From Sphingobacterium mizutaii (GTDB lineage Bacteria > Bacteroidota > Bacteroidia > Sphingobacteriales > Sphingobacteriaceae), in NCBI RefSeq assembly GCF_900187125.1, contig NZ_LT906468.1, positions 1,736,001 through 1,800,000 on the forward strand: a stretch of 64,000 bases of DNA, in the 5' to 3' direction. The position numbers were made by a program, and so were the translations under genes. The notes under the pieces are model-generated. The model worked only from the letters and a program-made list of their open reading frames with translations, searched no databases and had not been told where the DNA came from. Shown here one piece after another: positions 16,680 to 26,629 of this stretch. Within the stretch, counting starts at the first letter, position 1; the number at the start of each line of letters is the position of its first letter.

Positions 16680-19600
16680 TTATTGATTAATGATTGAATA
16701 AATTGAAATAACAGATTCATTGACACTCTGAATGCTCTTTAGGTAATTCAAATAGATATCTGTTGTGGTCTGTAGAGCGAAAAGATATTCTACATAGGAT
16801 ATATCGCCGGCAGAATATCCCAGTTTAGCAGCATTGATTATTTCCCTCGCATTGGGTAGTGCATTATCCTTGAAATAATTGTACTGAGCGAGGTTCTGCT
16901 CATACTGGTTCATCATATTCGCATATTCGTTCTGTAGCTTTTGCTTTTCCCATTCTGCAGCCATTTCAGCAGCCTGTTTTTCAAAGTCTAAGGACCTGAT
17001 CTTGGCCTTTGTCGTCCCATAGGTTAATGGGATGGCTATACCAACGTCAAAAGAGCTGAACCGTTGGCCACGGCCATAATACTTTTCTACCCCATTTCTT
17101 TCATGCATTCCCATCAGGGAAGCATTGGTATAACCGATGTTGAAATCTGGCAAACCCGATGATTTCTCGACTTGCTTGCTGGATTCTGCAATGCGAGCCT
17201 GTTGATAGAGGGCTTGGATTTGCGGATGTTCAGCGATTTTTGAGGTATCGGTTATCTCTGAAAGACGGATAGGTTCAAATATTTCAGCTATCTCAACCTC
17301 AAAATCATCGGTAACCTGCATCAGGTTCTTAAGGCTGTTATACGCATTTCTCTTCAAGGTTTCATTCTGTTTATACAATAGATTGATTTCTCCTTGTTTA
17401 GCTTGAGCAGTATTGATATCCACTTTTTTCGTATCCCCTGCATTGAATCGAACTTCGGCTATGCGGATAAAATCCCGGTAGATACTGTCAAGAGATTTAA
17501 GTTCCTTTTCATTGTTATCCAGATAAGCGATTTGTAGAAAATAGGTGCGAACCTGTTGTTTTAACTGATTGATGCCTATTGATTTTTCAACTTGCTTCGC
17601 TTTCACCTGTTCATTGACCAATGCTTTTCTAGATTTGAATAGGGTAGGAAATGGGATGGATTGGGAAATGGAGATCGCATCGTTCTGCTCAAAGCCATCG
17701 TTTTGACCATATTGAAAATTCAGGTCTGTTTTAGGGAGCTCTCCACTGGTTTTGAGCAGGCTTTCCGCCGCTCGAATTTCCAGGTCATTGGCCTTTAACC
17801 CTTTATTGTTCTCAACCGCAATTTGGATAGCCTGGTCAATATTGATCTTTTGTTGAGCATTTGCAGAGGATATTCCTAAAAACCCTAAGATAAATAAGCT
17901 TATAGTCGTTTTCATAGGCGCAGGTTTTATCTTGATTTTAGAATTGAAAATGATATATAAAAGTGGGAGTACAAAAAGCGTCAGGATCGTAGCCGTGACC
18001 AGACCACCGATAACCACGGTTGCCAGTGGTTTCTGAACTTCCGCTCCGGCACTGGTGCTGATTGCCATCGGTAAAAAACCTAAAGATGCTACCGTAGCCG
18101 TCATGAGGACTGGCCTTAACCTGATCTCGGTTCCTACCTTCACCCGCTGGATAATATCCGTCATCCCTTCTTTTTCTAGCTGATTGAATTTACCGATCAA
18201 TACAATACCATTCAGTACGGCGACCCCAAACAGGGCAATAAAGCCAACACCAGCACTGATACTAAATGGCATATCCCGAATCAAGAGGGCGAAGACCCCA
18301 CCGATGGCACTCATTGGGATTGCCGTAAAGATCAAGGTTGCTTGCTTGAAGGAATGGAAGGTGAAATATAACAGGAAGAAAATAAGCAATAGGGAAATCG
18401 GCACAGCGATCATTAACCTAGAGCTAGCCTGTTGGAGATTCTCAAATTGTCCGCCATAAGTAAAGTAATAACCTGCTGGCAGTTTAACTTGCGAACCTAA
18501 TTTTTCTTGTATTTCCTCCACTACGGATTGGACATCTCTACCTGCAACGTTGAAACCAATAACTATCCTTCTTTTACCTCCTTCACGGCTGATCTGGGCC
18601 GGTCCAACGGTGAAGTCGATCTTAGCCACCTGCGATAGAGGGATCTGTTGATGGTTTTGGGTAGGGATCAACAGTTGGCTTACATCTTCAATATTGTTTC
18701 GATGTTCATCATGAAGTCGTACTACCAGATCAAACCTTCTTTCATTCTCATATACCATACCGCTGCTTTTTCCTGCGAATGCAGTACTTACCACATCATT
18801 GACATCCTCAATGGTCAATCCGTAATTGGCCATCCTGACGCGATCGTAAATGATGTTGATTTGTGGCAGTCCTGTAACTTGCTCCACTTGAGGGGCAGTT
18901 GTTCCCGGAACCGTTTGAATTACTGCATTGACTTGATTGGCATAAGTCAATAGGGAGTCTAGGTTCTCACCGAAGATTTTTACCGCTACGTCCTGGCGGA
19001 TACCGGTCATCAGTTCGTTGAAGCGCATCTGGATCGGTTGGTTTTTTTCGAAGAATACTCCCGGGATGACTTGGAGTTTTTCCATAATAGCATCGCCGAG
19101 TTCTTCATAGGATCGTCCAGATTTCCATTCATCCTGTGGGTTCAATATCACCATGATGTCGGTTGCTTCTGGTGGCATGGGGTCAGTTGGTACTTCAGCT
19201 GCTCCGGTCTTACCCACTACCATTTTTACTTCCTCAAATTCCTTGATAATCCTAGATGCCTGCATAGATGTTTCAATACTTTGGCTCAAGGAGGTTCCAG
19301 GAGGGAGGATACAGTGAAAGGCATAATCACCTTCCTGTAATTGTGGAATAAATTCGCCCCCCATTCTGTTGAAAAGAAAGATCGAAAACAAGAAAATAGC
19401 TACTGCTATGGACACTATGATGTATTTAACCCGTATTGCTTTTTCCAATAATGGTGCATACATCTGATGCAATTTTTCGATGAATTTATCGCTGAATGTT
19501 TTTTTATCATGTCCTTTTCTAGGAAGGAAAAGGGCACACATCATAGGGATATAGGTCAATGAAAGGATAAGTGCTCCAAAAATGGCAAAACCTACGGTCT

Positions 19601-21032
19601 TGGCCATTGGCGAGAACATTTTGCCTTCTACACCTACCAGCGTTAAGATAGGGATATAAACAATTAGGATGATGATCTCTCCGAAAGCAGCCTGTGTCCT
19701 GATCTTAGAGGCTGAATCGAAAACCTCTTGGTCCATTTCTTTTTGGCTAAGTCGATGGGTAGATTTTCTTAATCCTAAATGGTGTAAGGTGGCTTCGACC
19801 ACGATAACGGCTCCATCGACGATAAGACCAAAGTCGATCGCTCCTAAGCTCATTAAGTTTGCACTGACGCCAAAGACATTCATCATGCCTAATGCAAATA
19901 ATAGGGAAAGGGGAATGGCTGAGGCGACAATTAATCCTGCTCTGAGGTTTCCTAAGAATAGGACTAAAACAAAGATGACGATAAGAGCTCCTTCAATCAG
20001 GTTTTTTTCTACCGTACCAATGGCTCTGCCAATAAGGTCGGTACGATCCAGGTAGGGTTCAATGACAACGTCTTCTGGTAATGAATTCTGGATAGTCGGA
20101 AGCTTTTCCTTGATTCGGTTCACGACATCATTACTATTCTCGCCTTTCAGCATCATAACCACTCCGCCTACGGCGTCGACTTCGCCATTATAGGTCAAAG
20201 CCCCATAACGGACTGCGGAGCCTAATCTGACGTCTGCAACATCTTTGATGAAGATAGGAACGATGCCATCCGTTTTGACAGGGATATTACCTACATCTTC
20301 AAGGGAACTTACTAATCCTATTCCCCTAATGAAATAAGCATTAGGTTTTTTATCGATATAAGCACCACCTGTGTTTTGATTGTTTTTTTCTAGGGCATCG
20401 AAAATATCAGGAATGCTGACCCCCATAGCTCGTAATTGATCGGGATGGACAGCAACCTCATATTGCTTTAATTGGCCACCAAAGCTGTTTACTTCGGCTA
20501 CGCCAGGAGTTCCATAGAGTTGGCGGGCAACGATCCAATCCTGCATCTCACGGAGATCCATGGAGGTATATTTGCTTTCACTACCTTTTTTAGGGTGGAT
20601 GATATATTGATAGACCTCGCCTAAACCGGTACTGACTGGCGACATTTCAGGATTTCCGATGTTTTTCGGGATGTCCTCAGTCGCTTCAAGAAGTTTTTCA
20701 TTGATGAGTTGCCGAGCGAAATAGATATCCACATCCTCCTTAAAGACAACGGTAATGACAGAGAGACCAAATCTAGAAATGGATCGGATTTCTTCAATAT
20801 CTGGGATATTGGCAATGCTCTGCTCAATCGGGAAAGTAACGAGACGTTCCACTTCCTGACCGGCAAGGGTCGGGGTACTGGTGAATATTTGGACCTGATT
20901 GTTAGTGATGTCAGGAACGGCATCAATGGGTAGTTTGGTAGCTGACCATACCCCCCAAATGATCAAAACCAAGGTCATTATTCCGATAATGATCTTATTC
21001 TTGATACTAAACTTTATGATTTGATCTAGCAC
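16680..21032 (-). CDS. Heavy-metal RND transporter fused to TolC-like outer-membrane factor
   Basis: A 1450-residue fusion. Residues 1 to about 1030 form a CusA/CzcA pump with two sets of TM helices and large periplasmic loops. TM4 has DFGLIVDGAVIVVE with Asp400, Asp406 and Glu413, the proton-relay pattern of CzcA-type divalent-cation (Co/Zn/Cd) exporters rather than of CusA. From residue 1040 a complete TolC-like protein begins with its own signal-like sequence (MKTTISLFILGFLGISSANA) and coiled coils. RND-OMF fusions are known in Bacteroidota. Which membrane topology the joined chain adopts is unclear: the old signal may act as a membrane helix or be cleaved. Confidence 0.92.
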   Translation of the reverse strand: MLDQIIKFSIKNKIIIGIMTLVLIIWGVWSATKLPIDAVPDITNNQVQIFTSTPTLAGQEVERLVTFPIEQSIANIPDIEEIRSISRFGLSVITVVFKEDVDIYFARQLINEKLLEATEDIPKNIGNPEMSPVSTGLGEVYQYIIHPKKGSESKYTSMDLREMQDWIVARQLYGTPGVAEVNSFGGQLKQYEVAVHPDQLRAMGVSIPDIFDALEKNNQNTGGAYIDKKPNAYFIRGIGLVSSLEDVGNIPVKTDGIVPIFIKDVADVRLGSAVRYGALTYNGEVDAVGGVVMMLKGENSNDVVNRIKEKLPTIQNSLPEDVVIEPYLDRTDLIGRAIGTVEKNLIEGALIVIFVLVLFLGNLRAGLIVASAIPLSLLFALGMMNVFGVSANLMSLGAIDFGLIVDGAVIVVEATLHHLGLRKSTHRLSQKEMDQEVFDSASKIRTQAAFGEIIILIVYIPILTLVGVEGKMFSPMAKTVGFAIFGALILSLTYIPMMCALFLPRKGHDKKTFSDKFIEKLHQMYAPLLEKAIRVKYIIVSIAVAIFLFSIFLFNRMGGEFIPQLQEGDYAFHCILPPGTSLSQSIETSMQASRIIKEFEEVKMVVGKTGAAEVPTDPMPPEATDIMVILNPQDEWKSGRSYEELGDAIMEKLQVIPGVFFEKNQPIQMRFNELMTGIRQDVAVKIFGENLDSLLTYANQVNAVIQTVPGTTAPQVEQVTGLPQINIIYDRVRMANYGLTIEDVNDVVSTAFAGKSSGMVYENERRFDLVVRLHDEHRNNIEDVSQLLIPTQNHQQIPLSQVAKIDFTVGPAQISREGGKRRIVIGFNVAGRDVQSVVEEIQEKLGSQVKLPAGYYFTYGGQFENLQQASSRLMIAVPISLLLIFFLLYFTFHSFKQATLIFTAIPMSAIGGVFALLIRDMPFSISAGVGFIALFGVAVLNGIVLIGKFNQLEKEGMTDIIQRVKVGTEIRLRPVLMTATVASLGFLPMAISTSAGAEVQKPLATVVIGGLVTATILTLFVLPLLYIIFNSKIKIKPAPMKTTISLFILGFLGISSANAQQKINIDQAIQIAVENNKGLKANDLEIRAAESLLKTSGELPKTDLNFQYGQNDGFEQNDAISISQSIPFPTLFKSRKALVNEQVKAKQVEKSIGINQLKQQVRTYFLQIAYLDNNEKELKSLDSIYRDFIRIAEVRFNAGDTKKVDINTAQAKQGEINLLYKQNETLKRNAYNSLKNLMQVTDDFEVEIAEIFEPIRLSEITDTSKIAEHPQIQALYQQARIAESSKQVEKSSGLPDFNIGYTNASLMGMHERNGVEKYYGRGQRFSSFDVGIAIPLTYGTTKAKIRSLDFEKQAAEMAAEWEKQKLQNEYANMMNQYEQNLAQYNYFKDNALPNAREIINAAKLGYSAGDISYVEYLFALQTTTDIYLNYLKSIQSVNESVISIYSIINQ

Positions 21033-21115
21033 ATGAATGGCTTTAAATTCAACATTTTATGGTATTTAGATAAGGCGATATTGAGCCATATCTATAAAAT
21101 AAATCTTCCTGAATC

Positions 21116-21138
21116 TATGATTCAGGAACAATAAAAAA
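21116..21138 (-). terminator. Hairpin between the Cys-rich gene and the RND gene
   Basis: TTCCTGAATC and GATTCAGGAA form a perfect 10-bp stem with a 3-base loop, followed on the minus strand by GATTTATTTT. The T tract is weak, so it may attenuate rather than fully stop transcription into the pump gene. Confidence 0.55.
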
Positions 21139-21145
21139 TTGAAGA

Positions 21146-21469
21146 TTAAACCTGTGGAGGCTGCCAAATGTTTTCCTGGTCATTGCTGACAAGGGGATAC
21201 TCTTTTTCTGTTAAATCAATGTTGGCGTAAGATTCTATTGGTTTTTCAAGGTTGAACACATGGAAGTTGGCTACCGTTAAGGAAATGCCGCAGCATGAAC
21301 AGGTGCAAAAAGGGGTGCAGCTGTCTTTTGAGCAGTCATGATGTTCCTGATGGCTGCTTTGTTCTGTGCCACTATGTAAATGGGTATGAGATTCGGTCAT
21401 ACGATCACTGCATGGAATGAAAGTTAGGACCATGACATAAACCATTAATATGATAGAGGCGAATCTCAT
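21146..21469 (-). CDS. Small Cys/His-rich secreted protein (DUF6660-like)
   Basis: 107 residues from the ATG at 21469 (MRFASIILMVYVMVLTF); the longer frame to 21517 adds an implausible N-terminus. A signal or membrane helix of about 18 residues is followed by a His-rich segment (HTHLHSG, HQEHHD) and a cysteine cluster (DCSKDSCTPFCTCSCCG) with seven Cys in about 17 residues. This suggests metal binding in the periplasm. It lies just upstream of the RND pump on the same strand, as DUF6660-like proteins often do in Bacteroidota (from memory). A metal-sensing or chaperone role is an inference. Confidence 0.7.
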   Translation of the reverse strand: MRFASIILMVYVMVLTFIPCSDRMTESHTHLHSGTEQSSHQEHHDCSKDSCTPFCTCSCCGISLTVANFHVFNLEKPIESYANIDLTEKEYPLVSNDQENIWQPPQV

Positions 21470-21631
21470 TACCACAAATATATATAAACTAAGCAATGGG
21501 AAATTAGTGAGAATCAATAAAGAAGGTTGTTTGTAACAAGAAAGTTGCAGTAATGGAGTATCGAATCACTATCAATTTCGTTTTTAATTAATCATCCGCC
21601 TATTTGGCTAACTATTTTTAAAGACATCACT

Positions 21632-22657
21632 ATGGGTAATAATCCCCAGAAAATTTTAATTGGAACAAATCATTTGGATCAGATTGGAGGATCCGAGGCA
21701 TATACGTACGATTTAATCAAAGCGCTCAAAAATATAGAAGGAATTGAAGTGGAATATTTCACTTTCTCAAAAGGAGATGTATCTGATAAAATAGAGGAAG
21801 AATTGCAAGTTTCCTTTATGTCTGAGAAAAAATATGACTTGATCATCGCGAACCATAATACAACTGTAAAGGAACTCTATGGAAAATCAGCTATTGTGCA
21901 GGTCTGCCACGGAATAATTCCTGACCTGGAACAGCCATCTCCATTAGCTGATTATCATGTGGGTATTTCGGAGGAGGTATCAGACCATTTAATAGATTTA
22001 GGCTATCCGAATTCAGTGATCCTCAATGGAATCGATGTGGACGAGAAAAAGTCTATTGTAGCGCCAAATGAGGAATTAGAAAGTGTTCTTTCCCTCTGCC
22101 AAAGTGAAAAAGCAAATAAACTTTTGAAAAAAGTGTGTGATGTTAAAGGTTTGGAGTTCAAGGCTTTTAATAAGCACGTGAACCCAACGCTAAATATAGA
22201 AAAGCATATTAACAAAGCTGATTTGGTAGTTGGTGTGGGGAGGTCAATCTATGATGCCATGGCATGTGGAAGGCCCTGTTTAATCTATGATAATCGAGGT
22301 TATAATGGGAATAAGGCAGATGGGTACCTGAGACCTAGGAATTTTTGGAAATATGTAAAGAACAACTGTTCTGGTCGCTATTTGAACAGAAAATACACCG
22401 AAAAGGACCTGGTCCGAGAATTGGAAAAATACAACCCCCAACATGGGAAAGAATTGCGAAGCATAGCGGTTGAAAACCTGAATGCGCAGACTATGGCCAA
22501 TGAATTATTGAGTATGCAGCAGTTCTTTACCTGGAAAAATAAATTCAAGAAATGGAAACGGTTTACGGAACATGCCAAATTAGTGAAGCACGTGCTGCTC
22601 TATAAGAAATTGTATAACAGTACTGGTATCGAGTATTTTAATAAGTCTATGCTATAG
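21632..22657 (+). CDS. GT4-like glycosyltransferase
   Basis: A 341-residue putative GT-B glycosyltransferase. The N-terminus (KILIGTNHLDQIGGSEAYTY) is the glycine-rich acceptor loop. The C-terminal half has LVVGVGRSIYDAMACGRPCLIYDNRGYNG, the donor-binding E/D-A-x-A-x-G-x-P type motif in a divergent form. The middle is shorter than in standard GT4 enzymes. The last 60 residues are basic and helical, possibly a membrane-contact region. Monocistronic in appearance; substrate unknown. Confidence 0.75.
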   Translation: MGNNPQKILIGTNHLDQIGGSEAYTYDLIKALKNIEGIEVEYFTFSKGDVSDKIEEELQVSFMSEKKYDLIIANHNTTVKELYGKSAIVQVCHGIIPDLEQPSPLADYHVGISEEVSDHLIDLGYPNSVILNGIDVDEKKSIVAPNEELESVLSLCQSEKANKLLKKVCDVKGLEFKAFNKHVNPTLNIEKHINKADLVVGVGRSIYDAMACGRPCLIYDNRGYNGNKADGYLRPRNFWKYVKNNCSGRYLNRKYTEKDLVRELEKYNPQHGKELRSIAVENLNAQTMANELLSMQQFFTWKNKFKKWKRFTEHAKLVKHVLLYKKLYNSTGIEYFNKSML

Positions 22658-22747
22658 CGAAAAGGAAATTAATTTTTTTTTTTTTTTGTGTAAAAAATAT
22701 TCCGAATTGTTCTGGATTATTGATAATTTACAGTACCCAAATTATTA

Positions 22748-23542
22748 ATGATTATGCAGAAATTCGTCGATCGTTCAGAGCAAGCAGCAGATAAAATATT
22801 TGATAGCCGAACTGTTGAAAAGGATTATCACACAATTCTTCCAATATTACAACCGGGAATATCAGTATTGGATGTCGGTTGTGGTACCGGTGCCATCAGT
22901 AAGGGGATTGCCAATCTAATTGGTCCCAAAGGGAAGGTAGTCGGAATAGATAACACCTTAGATTTTATTGAAGCTGGCAAGCGGAATTATGCGGAAGTCA
23001 GTAACTTGGAATTATTGCATGCAGATATTTTTGAGTTCGAAAGTATTGAAAAGTTTGATTTGGTGGTTTCTGCAAGAACTCTACAATGGCTGTCTAAACC
23101 AAATGAAGCCATAGCAAAAATGATAGGGTTCTTAAAAACGAAGGGCATTCTTTCCGTTTTGGATTATATCCATGAGGATATTGAATGGGATCCAAAAATT
23201 CCTGAAAGTATGGGCAGTTTTTATGCTTCTTGGTTGCGATGGAGATCGGATAACGGCATGAACAATCGCATGGCTGAATGTTTGCCCATGATTTTCAACG
23301 AAAATGGATTGAGAAACATAGAGGTTCGGGAGTCAAACGAAACCTATTTGAGAGGTCAAGCAAACTTTGATGATAAACTTGGGATCTGGGTTAAGGTAGC
23401 AAGTTCTAAGCAACTTGTGGAGGAACAATATGTTACGGAAGAATTAAGACAGAAGGCAATACTGGATTATCAGAACTGGATAGAAAAAGATGCCAATGTG
23501 ATGCAAATGGTGCTGAAGGAGGTAAGGGGGCAAAAAATATAG
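22748..23542 (+). CDS. Class I SAM-dependent methyltransferase
   Basis: 264 residues with methyltransferase motif I LDVGCGTGAISKG (about 42-54), motif II VVGIDNT and a post-II acidic HADIFEF, followed by FDLVVSARTLQWLSKP (motif IV/V region) typical of the UbiE/Methyltransf_11/25 fold. The substrate is not deducible. The first ATG (22748) and a second two codons later (22754) are both possible. It follows a poly-T run at 22673-22687 and is not clearly operonic. Confidence 0.85.
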   Translation: MIMQKFVDRSEQAADKIFDSRTVEKDYHTILPILQPGISVLDVGCGTGAISKGIANLIGPKGKVVGIDNTLDFIEAGKRNYAEVSNLELLHADIFEFESIEKFDLVVSARTLQWLSKPNEAIAKMIGFLKTKGILSVLDYIHEDIEWDPKIPESMGSFYASWLRWRSDNGMNNRMAECLPMIFNENGLRNIEVRESNETYLRGQANFDDKLGIWVKVASSKQLVEEQYVTEELRQKAILDYQNWIEKDANVMQMVLKEVRGQKI

Positions 23543-23868
23543 TTAGTTTGTACATACAGTCCAGGTCTAAAGAATCCTTTAGACTTTCTTAGTCTCAAAA
23601 ATTATACATTTCCTGTATCAAATTTTTAGTAAATTTATTAGATTGAATTCTTATTCAAGGTGTTTTTAATTATAAACCTGACCATACATAGTTTGTTGTA
23701 TTTCATTAATATATATAACTGAAGGGTTAAAAAAAGCTCAGTATCTATCAATCTTGAATCAGATTGTACATACATTCTGTGCTAATTTTACGTATGGATG
23801 CATATTCCTGTTATTGGACTGTGTATATAATTCTATAAACCTATAACTAAGCGTAATATAAACCTGCA
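23543..23868. promoter_or_regulatory. Upstream region of the PSCyt operon
   Basis: No gene is seen. A terminator-like hairpin, GTCTAAAG/CTTTAGAC (23565-23584), follows the methyltransferase. The 11-mer TTGTACATACA occurs at 23548-23558 and again at 23764-23774, the second about 95 bp before the operon start. It may be an operator, but two copies 216 bp apart are thin evidence. Confidence 0.4.
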
Positions 23869-26625
23869 ATGAAAAGAAAGATATTGGTTTTTTCTGCTTT
23901 GACTGTTCTGGTGCTTGCCGTCGGTTTTTTTACTGTGCACAATAGTGAGGAAGTTGATTTCAGTAGCGATGTAAAGCCCATTCTGAATAAGCACTGCATC
24001 TCATGCCATGGTGGGGTGAAGAAAAACGGTGAGCTGAGCTTCCTTTTCGAAGAGGAGGCCTTTGCCAATGCGAAATCTGGGGAACCTGCCATCATTCGTG
24101 GGGATGCCGAACATAGCAATATGATCAAACGGCTGACCGAAGAGGACCCGGAATTGCGGATGCCCTACAATGCGCCAAAATTGGATGATAGTGAAATCGA
24201 AATCCTGCGTAAATGGGTGGACCAAGGTGCTAAATGGGGGAAACATTGGGCATATCAGCTTCCTGAAGAGGTAGAAGTCCCTAAATCTTTTTCTTTTGCT
24301 TCTCTTTTTGGATTCAAACCTAAGGGGATAACCAATAACATAGACTATTTCATCAAAGATAAATTGGACGCACAGGGGCTATCTCCTTCGGGGGAGGCTG
24401 ATCGTGAAACTTTATTGAGAAGGGTATACTTGGATCTTGCCGGTGTTCCGCCGAGCCTAGCGGAGGTTGAGGCCTTCAAAAATGATAGTCGGGACAATGC
24501 CTACGAAATCAGGGTGGACAGCCTGCTCAGTTCGCAACAATATGGTGAGAAATGGGCCTCCTGGTGGTTGGACATGGCTAGGTATGCGGATACCAAGGGC
24601 TATGAAAGGGATGGTTCGAGACAGATCTGGGAATACAGGGACTGGGTGATCAGGGCTTTCAACAAGGATATGCCTTATGATCAATTCAGTATTGAACAGC
24701 TTGCTGGTGACCTGTTGCCTGAGCCCAGCAAAGATCAGCTGATCGCCACGGCTTTCCATAGGAATACAATGAATAACGATGAGGGCGGAACGGACAGCGA
24801 AGAGTTTAGGGTTGCTGCGGTTCTGGATCGTGTGAACACGACTTATCAGGTTTGGCTGAGCACTACTTTTGAATGTGTGCAATGCCATAGCCATACCTAC
24901 GACCCTTTTAAGTTTGAGGAATATTATAAATCTGTTGCTTTTTTCAATAATACCCGAGACGAAGATACCGAGGGTGACCACCCTAGGCTGCGTTTTTATG
25001 GCGAACAGGAGCAACACAAAATTGATAGCATCAAGACTTGGTTAGCTCAATATGGCAATGAAAAGCTTCTGCATTCCACAGACCTTTTCTTGAAGAGCCT
25101 AGAGCCGAAGATTCATGCTCATTATACGGATCAGCTGAGCAATGCAGCCTTGTATGATACCAAATGGTTGGGAGTGAGGAATGGTGGAAATGCCAGAATG
25201 AGGGATATTCAGTTGGATGGCAAGAAATTGATCTACCTGAATTATTGGACTAGCAATACTGGTGGAAAGCTGGAAATTCGTAAAGACAGGCTGGACGGAG
25301 AGACCATAGCGAGTATAGAGCTGCCGAACACGCAGGGAAGACAGGTGATACAGGCTCCAATTGCGGAAACGCAAGGTAGGCATGATCTATTCCTTGTTTT
25401 TACCAACCCTAAATTAGGAAAGGATGAACCGGTGTGTATGGTGGAATGGATGGCATTTCGTGAGCCATTTCCTGACATGAAAGCTCCAGGTGCGGAGCAT
25501 ATGCAAAAAAGTATATTGCAATTGGTGAACACCAACCCTGCTAGCGTTCCGATCATGATCGAGAACCCTGAAGATATGAAAAGGACCACCAAGATATTTG
25601 AACGTGGTAACCGTTTGGCGCCGGGTGATGTAGTTGAGCCCAAAGTGCCTGAGGCATTGAACCCTTTTCCTAAAGGTGCAGCAAACAACCGTTTGGGCTT
25701 CGCGCAATGGTTGGTTGCCAAGGATAACCCTTTGACGGCAAGGACGCTGGTAAACAGGGTATGGGCACAACTGTTTGGAAGGGGCCTGGTGGAGCCATTA
25801 GGCGATATGGGTACACAGAGTAATCCGCCGATCCATCGGGAATTGTTGGATTACTTGGCCTTGGATCTGATGCATGAGAAGGCGTGGAGCATGAAGTCGC
25901 TGATTAAGGATATCGTGCTTTCATCTACTTATAGGCAATCATCGAGCTTGGATAGTAAGGACGCCAAAAAAGACCCTGAGAATTATTATTTGGCTAGAGG
26001 TCCGCGTTTTAGGCTTTCTGCGGAACAAATCCGCGATCAAGCTTTGACGGTAAGTGGCTTATTGAGCGGGAAGATGTTTGGTCCGAGTGTGATGCCATAT
26101 CAGCCAGAAGGTGTTTGGATGACTGTGTACAGTGGTGAGTCCTGGAAGAAAAGTGAGGGGGAAGATCAATTTAGGCGTGGTATCTACACCTTCCTGAAAA
26201 GGACGAGTCCGTATCCATCCTTTGTCTCTTTTGATGCATCCAGTAGGGAAGTGTGTTTGGTGGACAGGATCAGGACGAATACACCGCTACAGGCATTGAC
26301 AACACTTAACGATCCTGTCTATATAGAGGCGGCCAAGAATCTGGCTGCCATCATGAAAAAAGAAGCTAAAGGTGACCTGAAATCTGGAATAGCAGCAGGA
26401 TACCGACATACGATGTTCAGGGACCTTTCCGCAGATAAACTGGCGGTACTGGAGAAACTTTATGCGCAGGCATATGATAATTTTGAGAAGCGTCCGGGTG
26501 AAGCGGAAAAGTTCTTGGGTAAAGATCATGTTTCTCCAGACCGGAAAGAACTGCTCAGTGATGCTGCATATACCCTGGTAGCGAATGCGCTGTTGAACTT
26601 AGATGAATTTTTGACGAAATCTTAA
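23869..26625 (+). CDS. PSCyt1-DUF1549-DUF1553 (PSD1) cytochrome protein
   Basis: A 918-residue exported protein. An N-terminal signal/anchor helix (residues 4-23) precedes a c-type haem site CISCH (43-47) in a PSCyt1 domain, then DUF1549 (PSCyt2; DNIDYFIKDKLDAQGLSPS onwards), a middle beta-rich segment that looks like a carbohydrate-binding module (about 400-530), and DUF1553 (PSD1; NPLTARTLVNRVWAQLFGRG to the end). These families are abundant in Planctomycetes and also occur in Bacteroidota; function is unproven, with a periplasmic redox role in carbohydrate metabolism often suggested. First of four co-directional genes with 4-, 7- and -4-bp junctions. Confidence 0.9.
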   Translation: MKRKILVFSALTVLVLAVGFFTVHNSEEVDFSSDVKPILNKHCISCHGGVKKNGELSFLFEEEAFANAKSGEPAIIRGDAEHSNMIKRLTEEDPELRMPYNAPKLDDSEIEILRKWVDQGAKWGKHWAYQLPEEVEVPKSFSFASLFGFKPKGITNNIDYFIKDKLDAQGLSPSGEADRETLLRRVYLDLAGVPPSLAEVEAFKNDSRDNAYEIRVDSLLSSQQYGEKWASWWLDMARYADTKGYERDGSRQIWEYRDWVIRAFNKDMPYDQFSIEQLAGDLLPEPSKDQLIATAFHRNTMNNDEGGTDSEEFRVAAVLDRVNTTYQVWLSTTFECVQCHSHTYDPFKFEEYYKSVAFFNNTRDEDTEGDHPRLRFYGEQEQHKIDSIKTWLAQYGNEKLLHSTDLFLKSLEPKIHAHYTDQLSNAALYDTKWLGVRNGGNARMRDIQLDGKKLIYLNYWTSNTGGKLEIRKDRLDGETIASIELPNTQGRQVIQAPIAETQGRHDLFLVFTNPKLGKDEPVCMVEWMAFREPFPDMKAPGAEHMQKSILQLVNTNPASVPIMIENPEDMKRTTKIFERGNRLAPGDVVEPKVPEALNPFPKGAANNRLGFAQWLVAKDNPLTARTLVNRVWAQLFGRGLVEPLGDMGTQSNPPIHRELLDYLALDLMHEKAWSMKSLIKDIVLSSTYRQSSSLDSKDAKKDPENYYLARGPRFRLSAEQIRDQALTVSGLLSGKMFGPSVMPYQPEGVWMTVYSGESWKKSEGEDQFRRGIYTFLKRTSPYPSFVSFDASSREVCLVDRIRTNTPLQALTTLNDPVYIEAAKNLAAIMKKEAKGDLKSGIAAGYRHTMFRDLSADKLAVLEKLYAQAYDNFEKRPGEAEKFLGKDHVSPDRKELLSDAAYTLVANALLNLDEFLTKS

Positions 26626-26629
26626 GGAA

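Noticed and set aside
16680..17915. Separate TolC gene starting at 17915
   Set aside because: The frame is continuous with the pump and no ribosome site precedes the ATG; recorded as a fusion instead.
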